This document shows, one piece after another, positions 45,913 to 58,977 of a stretch of 64,000 nt of DNA (the first letter of the stretch is position 1; every line of letters begins with the position of its first letter). A program made the translations under genes and the position numbers. This DNA is from Paralithodes platypus (lineage: Eukaryota > Arthropoda > Malacostraca > Decapoda > Lithodidae). The stretch covers positions 31,508,728 through 31,572,727 of the forward strand of contig CM064580.1 of NCBI GenBank assembly GCA_032716605.1, in the 5' to 3' direction. The notes under the pieces were generated by a model. It searched no databases. It worked only from the letters and a program-made list of their open reading frames with translations, and was not told where the DNA came from.

Positions 45913-48033
45913 TTTACACTATCAGTTCCCATCTGTAGTAGCCTGTACTGTATTCATCACTCTACAAACCTAAACACATAATTATGAATGAACCTAATGT
46001 ACTGTAGAATTTATGACCTGTTTACACTATCAGTTCCCATTTGTAGTAGCCTTGTACTGTATTCATCACTCTACAAACCTAATCACATATGAATGAACCT
46101 AATGCACTGTAGTATTTATGACCTGTTTACACTATCAGTTCCCATCTGTAGTAGCATTGTACTGTATTCATTACTCTACAAACCTAAACACATATGAATG
46201 AACCTAATGTACTGTAGTATTTATGACCTGTTTACACTATCAGTTCCCATCTGTAGTAGCCTTGTACTGTATTCATCACTCTACAAACCTAAACACATAT
46301 GAATGAACCTAGTGTACTGTAGTATTTATGACCTGTTTACACTATCAATTCCCTTCTATAGTAGCCTTGTACTGTATTCATCACTCTACAAACCTAAACA
46401 CATATGAATGAACCTAATGTACTGTAGTATGTATGACCTGTTTACACTATCAGTTCCCATCTGTAGTAGCCTTGTATTGTATTCATCACTCTACAAACCT
46501 AAACACATATGAATGAACCTAATGTACTGTAGTATTTATGACCTGTTTACACAATCAGTTCCCATCTGTAGTAGCCTTGTACTGTATTCATCACTCTACA
46601 AACCTAAACACATATGAATGAACCTAATGTACTGTAGTATTTATGACCTGTTTACACTATCAGTTCCCATATGTAGTAGCCTTGTACTGTATTCATCACT
46701 CTACAAACCTAAACACATATGAATGAACCTAATGTACTGTAGTATTTATGACCTGTTTACACTATCAGTTCCCATCTGTAGTAGCCTTGTACTGTATTCA
46801 TCACTCTACAAACCTAAACACATATGAATGAACCTAGTGTACTGTAGTATTTATGACCTGTTAACACTATCAGTTCCCATCTGTAGTAGCCTTGTACTGT
46901 ATTCATCACTCTACAAACCTAAACACATATGAATGAACCTAATGTACTGTAGTATTTATGACCTGTTTACACAATCAGTTCCCATCTGTAGTAGCCTTGT
47001 ACTGTATTCATCACTCTACAAACCTAAACACATATGAATGAACCTAATGTACTGTAGTATTTATGACCTGTTTACACTATCAGTTCCCATCTGTAGTAGC
47101 CTTGTACTGTATTCATCACTCTACAAACCTAAACACATATGAATGAACCTAGTGTACTGTAGTATTTATGACCTGTTTACACTATCAGTTCCCATCTGTA
47201 GTAGCCTTGTACTGTATTCATCACTCTACAAACCTAAACATATATGAATGAACCTAATGTACTGTAGTATTTATGACCTGTTTACACAATCAGTTCCCAT
47301 CTGTAGTAGCCTTGTACTGTATTCATCACTCTACAAACCTAAACACATATGAACCTAATGTACTGTAGTATTTATGACCTGTTTACACTATCAGTTCCCA
47401 TCTGTAGTAGCCTTGTACTGTATTCATCACTCTACAAACCTAAACACATATGTATGAACCTAATGTACTGTAGTATGTATGACCTGTTTACAATATCAGT
47501 TCCCATCTGTAGTAGCCTTGTACGGTATTCATCACTCTACAAACCTAAACACATATGAATGAACCTAATGTACTGTAGTATTTATCACCTGTTTATACTA
47601 TCAGTTCCCATCTGTAGTAGCCTTGTACTGTATTCATCACTCTACAAACCTAAACACATATGAATGAACCTAATGAACTGTAGTATTTATGACCTGTTTA
47701 CACTATCAGTTGCCATCTGTAGTAGCCTTGTACTGTATTCATCACTCTACAAACCTAAACACATATGAATGAACCTAATGTATTGTAGTATTTATAACCT
47801 GTTTACACTATCAGTTCCCATCTGTAGTAGCCTTGTACTGTATTCATCACTCCACAAACCTAAACACATATGAATGAACCTAATGTACTGTAGTATGTAT
47901 GACCTGTTTACACTATCAGTTCCCATCTGTAGTAGCCTTGTACTGTATTCATCACTCTACAAACCTAAACACATATGAATAACCTAATGTACTGTAGTAT
48001 TTATGACCTGTTTACACTATCAGTTCCCATCTG
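45913..48033. repeat. 105 bp satellite, block 5 (~20 monomers)
   Basis: Same family. Its right half is the satellite portion of the 2033 bp higher-order unit: markers near 47451 and 47522 recur about 2032 bp further right. Confidence 0.98.
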
Positions 48034-48593
48034 ATGGGGAGGTGTGGTGGAGTGGTCTTGCCACTGGCCTGGTAATCCAAAGGTCCTGGGGTCAAATCCT
48101 GATGTATCAATGGGAAGATATTATTGGGATGGAATTTGTGCTTTAACTAGTATCAGTGCATTACCACAAGCCCACCGAAACGTCAATAAAATACCCTCAT
48201 TGTTTCCTGATTAAATAGCACTGTATGAATATTCCCATATTCAAAATATGCTATAGGGGACCAATGGCTGGTGAGTTATCTGCTCAACAGGTGGCGTTGT
48301 GTGTGTGTAAGTGTGAGAGTCCGAGTGTAGGGGGTGAGACAGTGAAGCACAGGAACGAGGTGGCTTCAGAGATGGGGTCGTTTCGGGCCATGAGTGAGCA
48401 CCGTGCCTCATGTGAAGGCAAGATGGCAGGTGCTCGTTGTACTCTATGTGCTTCACATGTCTCAGTCTCTAGACTGGAACAAGACCTCACAGGCTTCACT
48501 GTGCATTGTAAAGCGGTGAATGTTAAGGCTTTCAGCCTATGCCCAAGAGGAAGTAAGTTGGAATATAGAAAAAAAAAAAAAAAAAATTAAAAA
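48034..48593 (+). mobile_element. SINE copy 1 (tRNA-derived)
   Basis: 560 bp insertion in a monomer, with the duplication ATCTG on both sides (48029-48033 and 48594-48598). The head resembles a tRNA with Pol III internal promoter boxes: A-box-like TGGTGGAGTGG at 48045-48055 and B-box GGGTCAAATCC at 48089-48099 (ten of eleven consensus bases). A tRNA-unrelated body follows, then an A-rich tail after GAATATAG. It has no protein; the 121-codon frame inside is chance. Confidence 0.88.
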
Positions 48594-50066
48594 ATCTGTA
48601 GTAGCCTTGTACTGTATTCATCACTCTACAAACCTAAACACATATGAATGAACCTAATGTACTGTAGTATTTATGACCTGTTTACACTATCAGTTCCCAT
48701 ATGTAGTAGCCTTGTACTGTATTCATCACTCTACAAACCTAAACACATATGAATGAACCTAATGTACTGTAGTATTTATGACCTGTTTACACTATCAGTT
48801 CCCATCTGTAGTAGCCTTGTACTGTATTCATCACTCTACAAACCTAAACACATATGAATGACCTAGTGTACTGTAGTATTTATGACCTGTTTACACTATC
48901 AGTTCCCATCTGTAGTAGCCTTGTACTGTATTCATCACTCTACAAACCTAAACACATATGAATGAACCTAATGTACTGTAGTATTTATGACCTGTTTACA
49001 CAATCAGTTCCCATCTGTAGTAGCCTTGTACTGTATTCATCACTCTACAAACCTAAACACATATGAATGAACCTAATGTACTGTAGTATTTATGACCTGT
49101 TTACACTATCAGTTCCCATCTGTAGTAGCCTTGTACTGTATTCATCACTCTACAAACCTAAACACATATGAATGACCTAATGTACTGTAGTATTTATGAC
49201 CTGTTTACACTATCAGTTCCCATCTGTAGTAGCCTTGTACTGTATTCATCACTCTACAAACCTAAACATATATGAATGAACCTAATGTACTGTAGTATTT
49301 ATGACCTGTTTACACAATCAGTTCCCATCTGTAGTAGCCTTGTACTGTATTCATCACTCTACAAACCTAAACACATATGAATGAACCTAATGTACTGTAG
49401 TATTTATGACCTGTTTACACTATCAGTTCCCATCTGTAGTAGCCTTGTACTGTATTCATCACTCTACAAACCTAAACACATATGCATGAACCTAATGTAC
49501 TGTAGTATGTATGACCTGTTTACAATATCAGTTCCCATCTGTAGTAGCCTTGTACGGTATTCATCACTCTACAAACCTAAACACATATGAATGAACCTAA
49601 TGTACTGTAGTATTTATCACCTGTTTATACTATCAGTTCCCATCTGTAGTAGCCTTGTACTGTATTCATCACTCTACAAACCTAAACACATATGAATGAA
49701 CCTAATGAACTGTAGTATTTATGACCTGTTTTACACTATCAGTTGCCATCTGTAGTAGCCTTGTACTGTATTCATCACTCTACAAACCTAAACACATATG
49801 AATGAACCTAATGTATTGTAGTATTTATAACCTGTTTACACTATCAGTTCCCATCTGTAGTAGCCTTGTACTGTATTCATCACTCCACAAACCTAAACAC
49901 ATATGAATGAACCTAATGTACTGTAGTATGTATGACCTGTTTACACTATCAGTTCCCATCTGTAGTAGCCTTGTACTGTATTCATCACTCTACAAACCTA
50001 AACACATATGAATAACCTAATGTACTGTAGTATTTATGACCTGTTTACACTATCAGTTCCCATCTG
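48594..50066. repeat. 105 bp satellite, block 6 (14 monomers)
   Basis: 14 monomers. Together with SINE copy 1 it makes one 2033 bp higher-order unit. Confidence 0.98.
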
Positions 50067-50626
50067 ATGGGGAGGTGTGGTGGAGTGGTCTTGCCACTGG
50101 CCTGGTAATCCAAAGGTCCTGGGGTCAAATCCTGATGTATCAATGGGAAGATATTATTGGGATGGAATTTGTGCTTTAACTAGTATCAGTGCATTACCAC
50201 AAGCCCACCGAAACGTCAATAAAATACCCTCATTGTTTCCTGATTAAATAGCACTGTATGAATATTCCCATATTCAAAATATGCTATAGGGGACCAATGG
50301 CTGGTGAGTTATCTGCTCAACAGGTGGCGTTGTGTGTGTGTAAGTGTGAGAGTCCGAGTGTAGGGGGTGAGACAGTGAAGCATAGGAACGAGGTGGCTTC
50401 AGAGATGGGGTCGTTTCGGGCCATGAGTGAGCACCGTGCCTCATGTGAAGGCAAGATGGCAGGTGCTCGTTGTACTCTATGTGCTTCACATGTCTCAGTC
50501 TCTAGACTGGAACAAGACCTCACAGGCTTCACTGTGCATTGTAAAGCGGTGAATGTTAAGGCTTTCAGCCTATGCCCAAGAGGAAGTAAGTTGGAATATA
50601 GAAAAAAAAAAAAAAAAAATTAAAAA
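50067..50626 (+). mobile_element. SINE copy 2
   Basis: Same boundaries and ATCTG flanks as copy 1, almost identical to it, and exactly 2033 bp further on. Confidence 0.9.
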
Positions 50627-52099
50627 ATCTGTAGTAGCCTTGTACTGTATTCATCACTCTACAAACCTAAACACATATGAATGAACCTAATGTACTGTAG
50701 TATTTATGACCTGTTTACACTATCAGTTCCCATCTGTAGTAGCTTTGTACTGTATTCATCACCCTACAAACCTAAACACATATGAATGAACCTATGTAAT
50801 GTAGTATTTATGACCTGTTTACACTATCAGTTCCCATCTGTAGTAGCCTTGTACTGTATTCATCACTCTACAAACCTAAACACATATGAATGAACCTAAT
50901 GTACTGTAGTATTTATGACCTGTTTACACTATCAGTTCCCATCTGTAGTAGCCTTGTACTGTATTCATCACTCTACAAACCTAAACACATATGAATGAAC
51001 CTAATGTACTGTAGTATTTATGACCTGTTTACAGTATCAGTTCCCATCTGTATTAGCCTTGTACTGTATTCATCACTCTACAAACCTAAACACATATGAA
51101 TGAACCTAATGTACTGTAGTATTTATGACCTGTCTACACTATCAGTTCCCATCTGTAGTAGCCTTGTACTGTATTCATCACCCTACAAACCTAAACACAT
51201 ATGAATGAACCTATGTAATGTAGTATTTATGACCTGTTTACACTATCAGTTCCCATCTGTAGTACCCTTGAACTGTATTCATCACTCTACAAACCTAAAC
51301 ACATATGAATGAACCTAATGTACTGTAGTATTTATGACCTGTTTACACTATCAATTCCCATCTGTAGTAGCCTTGTACTGTATTCATCACTCTACAAACC
51401 TAAACACATATGAATGAACCTAATATACTGTAGTATTTATGACCTGTAGACACTATCAGTTCCCATCTGTAGTAGCCTTGTACTGTATTCATCACTCTAC
51501 AAACCTAAACACATATGCATGAACCTAATGTACTGTAGTATTAATGACCTGTTTACAATATCAGTTCCCATCTGTAGTAGCCTTGTACGGTATTCATCAC
51601 TCTACAAACCTAAACACATATGAATGAACCTAATGTACTGTAGTATTTATCACCTGTTTATACTATCAGTTCCCATCTGTAGTAGCCTTGTACTGTATTC
51701 ATCACTCTACAAACCTAAACACATATGAATGAACCTAATGAACTGTAGTATTTATGACCTGTTTACACTATCAGTTGCCATCTGTAGTAGCCTTGTACTG
51801 TATTCATCACTCTACAAACCTAAACACATATGAATGAACCTAATGTATTGTAGTATTTATGACCTGTTTACACTATCAGTTCCCATCTGTAGTAACCTTG
51901 TACTGTATTCATCACTCTACAAACCTAAACACATATGAATGAACCTAATGTACTGTAGTATGTATGACCTGTTTACACTATCAGTTCCCATCTGTAGTAG
52001 CCTTGTACTGTATTCATCACTCTACAAACCTAAACACATATGAATGAACCTAATGTACTGTAGTATTTATGACCTGTTTACACTATCAGTTCCCATCTG
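50627..52099. repeat. 105 bp satellite, block 7 (14 monomers)
   Basis: Second complete 2033 bp unit with SINE copy 2; marker monomers (for example TACGGTATTC at 51587) align at 2033 bp offset. Confidence 0.98.
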
Positions 52100-52658
52100 A
52101 TGGGGAGGTGTGGTGGAGTGGTCTTGCCACTGGCCTGGTAATCCAAAGGTCCCGGGGTCAAATCCTGATGTATCAATGGGAAGATATTATTGGGATGGAA
52201 TTTGTGCTTTAACTAGCATCAGTGCATTACCACAAGCCCACCGAAACGTCAATAAAATACCCTCATTGTTTCCTGATTAAATAGCACTGTATGAATATTC
52301 CTATATTCAAAATATGCTATAGGGGACCAATGGCTGGTGAGTTATCTGCTCAACAGGTGGCGTTGTGTGTGTGTAAGTGTGAGAGCCCGAGTGTAGGGGG
52401 TGAGACAGTGAAGCACGGGAACGAGGTGGCTTCAGAGATGGGGTCGTTTCGGGCCATGAGTGAGCACCGTGCCTCATGTGAAGGCAAGATGGCAGGTGCT
52501 CGTTGTACTCTACGTGCTTCACATGTCTCACTCTCTAGACTGGAATAAGACCTCACAGGCTTCACTGTTCATTGTAAAGCGGTGAATGTTAAGGCTTTCA
52601 GCCTATGCCCAAGAGGAAGTAAGTTGGAATATAGAAAAAAAAAAAAAAAAAAAAAAAA
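52100..52658 (+). mobile_element. SINE copy 3
   Basis: Same insertion point, 2033 bp after copy 2, with a few substitutions and a longer pure A tail. Confidence 0.9.
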
Positions 52659-54664
52659 ATCTGTAGTAGCCTTGTACTGTATTCATCACTCTACAAACCT
52701 AAACACATATGAATGAACCTAATGAATTGTAGTATTTATGACCTGTTTACACTATCAGTTCCCATCTGTAGTAGCCTTGTACTGTATTCATCACTCTACA
52801 AACCTAAACACATATAAATGAACCTAATGTACTGTAGTATTTATGACCTGTTTACACTATCAGTTCCCATCTGTAGTAGCCTTGTACTGTATTCATCACC
52901 CTACAAACCTAAACACATATGAATGAACCTAATGTACTGTAGTATTTATGACCTGTTTACACTATCAGTTCCCATCTGTAGTAGCCTTGTACTGTATTCA
53001 TCACCCTACAAACCTAAACACATATGAATGAACCTAATGTACTGTAGTATTTATGACCTGTTTACACTATCTGTTCCCATCTGTAGTAGCCTTGTACTGA
53101 ATTCATCACTCTACAAACCTAAAACACATATGAATGAACCTAATGTACTGTAGTATTTATGACCTGTTTACACTATCAGTTCCAATCTGTAGTAGCCTTG
53201 TACTGTATTCATCACTCTACAAACCTAAACACATAATTATGAATGAACCTAATGTACTGTAGTATTTATGACCTGTTTACACTATCAGTTCCCATCTGTA
53301 GTAGCCTTGTACTGTATTCATCACTCTACAAACCTAAACACATATGAATGAACCTAATGTACTGTAGTATTTATGACCTGTTTACACTATCAGTTCCCAT
53401 CTGTAGTAGCATTGTACTGTATTCATTACTCTACAAACCTAAACACATATGAATGAACCTAATGTACTGTAGTATTTTTGACCTGTTTACACTATCAGTT
53501 CCCATCTGTAGTAGCCTTGTACTGTATTCATCACTCTACAAACCTAAACACATATGAATAAACCTAGTGTACTGTAGTATTTATGACCTGTTTACACTAT
53601 CAGTTCCCATCTGTAGTAGCCTTGTACTGTATTCATCACTCTACAAACCTAAACACATATGAATGAACCTAATGTACTGTAGTATTTATGACCTGTTTAC
53701 ACTATCAGTTCCCATCTGTAGTAGCCTTATACTGTATTCATCACTCTACAAACCTAAACACATATGAATGAACCTAATGTACTGTAGTATTTATGACCTG
53801 TGTACAGTATCAGTTCCCATCTGTATTAGCCTTGTACTGTATTCATCACTCTACAAACCTAAACATATATGAATGAACCTAATGTACTGTAGTATTTATG
53901 ACCTGTGTACAGTATCAGTTCCCATATGTAGTAGCCTTGTACTGTATTCATCAATCTACAAACCTAAACATATATGAATGAACCTAATGCACTGTAGTAT
54001 TTATGACCTGTTTACACTATCAGTTCCCATCTGTAGTAGCCTTGTACTGTATTCATCACTCTACAAACCTAAACACATATGAATGAACCTAATGTACTGT
54101 AGTATGTATGACCTGTTTACACTATCAGTTCCCATCTGTAGTAGCCTTGTACTGTATTCATCACTCTACAAACCTAAACACATATGCATGAACCTAATGT
54201 ACTGTAGTATTTATGACCTGTTTACACTATCAGTTCCCATCTGTAGTAGCCTTGTACTGTATGCATCACTCTACAAACCTAAACACATATGAATGAACCT
54301 AATGTACTGTAGTATTTATCACCTGTTTATACTATCAGTTCCCATCTGTAGTAGCCTTGTACTGTATTCATCACTCTACAAACCTAAACACATATGAATG
54401 AACCTAATGTACTGTAGTATTTATGACCTCTTTACACTATCAGTTCCCATCTGTAGTAGCCTTGTACTGTATCCATCAATCTACAAACCTAAACACATAT
54501 GAATTAACCTAATGCACTGTAGTATTTATGACCTGTTTACACTATCAGTTCCCATCTGTAGTAGCCTTGTACTGTATTCATCACTCTACAAACCTAAACA
54601 CATATGAATGAACCTAATGTACTGTAGTGTTTATGACCTGTTTACACTATCAGTTCCCATCTGT
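52659..54664. repeat. 105 bp satellite, block 8 (~19 monomers)
   Basis: Same family. It has one monomer with the AATT insertion near 53235 and variants (TGTACAGTATC near 53801) that also mark the 11-monomer units further right. Confidence 0.98.
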
Positions 54665-55154
54665 AGGTAGTGTGGACTGGTCTTGCCACTGGCCTGGTAA
54701 CCAAAGGTCCGGGGTCAAACTGAATGAACCTAATGGGAAGATATTATTATGGAATTTGTCACCTGTATACTATCAGTGTTCCCATCTGTAGTAGCCTTGT
54801 ACTGTATTCATCACTCTACAAACCTAAACACCTGATTAAATAACCCTAATGTACTGTATTCCCATATTTATGACCTGTTTTAACTATCAGTTCCAATCTG
54901 TGGTGGAGCCTTGCCAGTGTAATTGCCAGGGCCTGGACAGTGAAGCACCAAATGAGGTGGCTTCAGAGATATACCGTTTCGAGCCATGCAGGTGCTCGTT
55001 GTACTCTACGTGCTTCACATGTCTCACTCTCTAGACTGGAACAAGACCTCACGGGCTTCACTGTTCATTGTAAAGCGGTGAATGTTAAGGCTTTCAGCCT
55101 ATGCCCAAGAGGAAGTAAGTTGGAATATAGAAAAAAAAAAAAAAAAAAAAAAAA
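54665..55154 (+). mobile_element. SINE copy 4, chimeric with satellite
   Basis: The head (A and B box remnants) and the 3' part from about 54960 to the A tail are SINE. The centre (about 54718-54930) alternates short SINE and satellite strings with many small deletions, as if two sequences had been averaged. It could be a consensus artefact or repeated gene conversion. Confidence 0.7.
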
Positions 55155-58100
55155 ATCTGTAGTAGCCTTGTACTGTATTCATCACTCTACAAACCTAAAC
55201 ACATATGAATGAACCTAATGTACTGTAGTATTTATGACCTGTTTACACTATCAGTTCCCATCTTTAGTAGCCTTGCACTGTATTCATCACTCTACAAACC
55301 TAAACACATATGAATGAACCTAATGTATTGTAGTATTTATGACCTGTTTACACTATCAGTTCCCATCTGTAGTAGCCTTGTACTGTATTCATCACTCTAC
55401 AAACCTAAACACATATGAATGAACCTAATGTACTGTAGTATTTATGACCTGTTTACACTATCAGTTCCCATCTGTAGTAGCCTTGTACTGTATTCATCAC
55501 CCTACAAACCTAAACACATATGAATGAACCTAATGTACTGTAGTATTTATGACCTGTTTACACTATCAGTTCCCATCTGTAGTAGCCTTGTACTGTATTC
55601 ATCACTCTACAAACCTAAACACATATGAATGAACCTAATGTACTGTAGTATTTATGACCTGTTTACACTATCAGTTCCCATCTGTAGTAGCCTGTACTGT
55701 ATTCATCACTCTACAAACCTAAACACATATGAATGAACCTAATGTACTGTAGTATTTATGACCTGTTTACACTATCAGTTCCCATCTGTAGTAGCCTTGT
55801 ACTGTATTCATCACTCTACAAACCTAAACACATATGAATGAACCTAATGTACTGTAGTATTTATGACCTGTTTACACTATCAGTTCCCATCTGTAGTAGC
55901 ATTGTACTGTATTCATTACTCTACAAACCTAAACACATATGAATGAACCTAATGTACTGTAGTATTTATGACCTGCTTACACTATCAGTTCCCATCTGTA
56001 GTAGCCTTTTACTGTATTCATCACTCTACAAACCTAAACACATATGAATGAACCTAGTGTACTGTAGTATTTATGACCTGTTTACACTATCAGTTCCCAT
56101 CTGTAGTAGCCTTGTACTGTATTCATCACTCTACAAACCTAAACACATATGAATGAACCTAATGTACTGTAGTATTTATGACCTGTTTACACTATCAGTT
56201 CCCATCTGTAGTAGCCTTGTACTGTATTCATCACTCTACAAACCTAAACACATATGAATGAACCTAATGTACTGTAGTATTTATGACCTGTGTACAGTAT
56301 CAGTTCCCATCTGTATTAGCCTTGTACTGTATTCATCACTCTACAAACCTAAACACATACGAATGAACCTAATGTACTGTAGTATTTATGACCTGTTTAC
56401 ACTATCAGTTCCCATATGTAGTAGCCTTGTACTGTATTCATCAATCTACAAACCTAAACACATATGAATGAACCTAATGCACTGTAGTATTTATGACCTG
56501 TTTACACTATCAGTTCCCATCTGTAGTAGCCTTGTACTGTATTCATCACTCTACAAACCTAAACACATATGAATGAACCTAATGTACTGTAGTATTTATG
56601 ACCTGTTTACACTATCTGTTCCCATCTGTAGTAGCCTTGTACTGTATTCATCACTCTACAAACCTAAACACATATGCATGAACCTAATGTACTGTAGTAT
56701 TTATGACCTGTTTACACTATCAGTTCCCATCTGTAGTAGCCTTGTACTGTATTCATCAATCTACAAACCTAAACACATATGAATGAACCTAATGTACTGT
56801 AGTATTTATCACCTGTTTATACTATCAGTTCCCATCTGTAGTAACCTTGTACCGTATTCATCACTCTACAAACCTAAACACATATGAATGAACCTAATGT
56901 ACTGTAGTATTTATGACCTGTTTACACTATCAGTTCCCATCTGTAGTAGCCTTGTACTGTATTCATCACTCTACAAACCTAAACCCATAATTATGAATGA
57001 ACCTAATGTACTGTAGTATTTATGACCTGTTTACACTATCAGTTCCCATCTGTAGTAGCCTTGTACTGCATTCATCACTCTACAAACCTAAACACATATG
57101 AATGAACCTAATGTACTGTAGTATTTATGACCTGTTTACACTATCAGTTCCCATCTGTAGTAGCATTGTACTGTATTCATTACTCTACAAACCTAAACAC
57201 ATATGAATGAACCTAATGTACTGTAGTATTTATGACCTGTTTACACTATCAGTTTCCATCTGTAGTAGCCTTGTACTGTATTCATCACTCTACAAACCTA
57301 AACACATATGAATGAACCTAATGTACTGTAGTATTTATGACCTGTTTACACTATCAGTTCCCATCTGTAGTAGCCTTGTACTGTATTCATCACTCTACAA
57401 ACCTAAACACATATGAATGAACCTAATGTACTGTAGTATTTATGACCTGTGTACAGTATCAGTTCCCATCTGTATTAGCCTTGTACTGTATTCATCACTC
57501 TACAAACCTAAACACATATGAATGAACCTAATGTACTGTAGTATTTATGACCTGTTTACACTATCAGTTCCCATATGTAGTAGCCTTGTACTGTATTCAT
57601 CAATCTACAAACCTAAACACATATGAATGAACCTAATGCACTGTAGTATTTATGACCTGTTTACACTATCAGTTCCCATCTGTAGTAGCCTTGTACTGTA
57701 TTCATCACTCTACAAACCTAAACACATATGAATGAACCTAATGTACTGTAGTATTTATGACCTGTTTACACTATCAGTTCCCATCTGTAGTAGCCTTGTA
57801 CTGTATTCATCACTCTACAAACCTAAACACATATGCATGAACCTAATGTACTGTAGTATTTATGACCTGTTTACACTATCAGTTCCCATCTGTAGTAGCC
57901 TTGTACTGTATTCATCAATCTACAAACCTAAACACATATGAATGAACCTAATGTACTGTAGTATTTATCACCTGTTTATACTATCAGTTCCCATCTGTAG
58001 TAGCCTTGTACTGTATTCATCACTCTACAAACCTAAACACATATGAATGAACCTAATGAACTGTAGTATTTATGACCTGTGTACACTATCAGTTGCCATC

Positions 58101-58417
58101 TGTAGTAGCCTTGTACTGTATTCATCACTCTACAAACCTAAACACATATGAATGAACCTAATGTATTGTAGTATTTATGACCTGTTTACACTATCAGTTC
58201 CCATCTGTAGTAGCCTTGTACTGTATTCATCACTCTACAAACCTAAACACATATGAATGAACCTAATGTACTGTAGTATGTATGACCTGTTTACACTATC
58301 AGTTCCCATCTGTAGTAGCCTTGTACTGTATTCATCACTCTACAAACCTAAACACATATGAATGAACCTAATGTACTGTAGTATTTATGACCTGTTTACA
58401 CTATCAGTTCCCATCTG
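55155..58417. repeat. 105 bp satellite, block 9 (~31 monomers)
   Basis: Same family. It contains an 11-monomer higher-order unit of 1159 bp: the TGTACAG variant at 56291 recurs at 57450, and CATATGCATG at 56671 recurs at 57830. Confidence 0.98.
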
Positions 58418-58977
58418 ATGGGGAGGTGTGGTGGAGTGGTCTTGCCTCTGGCCTGGTTATCCAAAGGTCCCGGGGTCAAATCCTGATGTATCAATGGGAA
58501 GATATTATTGGGATGGAATTTGTGCTGTAACTAGTATCAGTGCATTACCACAAGCCCACCGAAACGTCAATAAAATACTATCATTGTTTCCTGATTAAAT
58601 AGCACTGTATGAATATTCCCATATTCAAAATATGCTATAGGGGAGCAATGGCTGGTGAGTTATCTGCTCAACAGGTGGCGTTGTGTGTGTGTAAGTGTGA
58701 GAGTCCGAGTGTAGGGGGTGAGACAGTGAAGCACGGGAACGAGGTGGCTTCAGAGATGGGGTCGTTTCGGGCCATGAGTGAGCACCGTGCCTCATGTGAA
58801 GGCAAGATGGCAGGTGCTCGTTGTACTCTACGTGCTTCACATGTCTCAGTCTCTAGACTGGAACAAGACCTCACGGGCTTCACTGTTCATTGTAAAGCGG
58901 TGAATGTTAAGGCTTTCAGCCTATGCCCAAGAGGAAGTAAGTTTGAATATAGAAAACAAATAAAAATAAATAAAAAA
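58418..58977 (+). mobile_element. SINE copy 5
   Basis: Same ATCTG-flanked insertion point. It is slightly more diverged (box A region GCCTCTGG) and the A tail has become A-rich with C and T interruptions. The preceding satellite monomers match those before copies 1-3. Confidence 0.9.

Noticed and set aside
48225..48590. 121-codon frame repeated at 50258 and similar frames at 52291 and 58609
   Set aside because: They lie inside a tRNA-derived SINE and run into its A tail; SINEs do not encode proteins.
30671..48593. SINE mobilised by the satellite LINE through a shared 3' end
   Set aside because: Only the last few bases before the A tails (ATAG) agree, which is too little to claim a shared tail.
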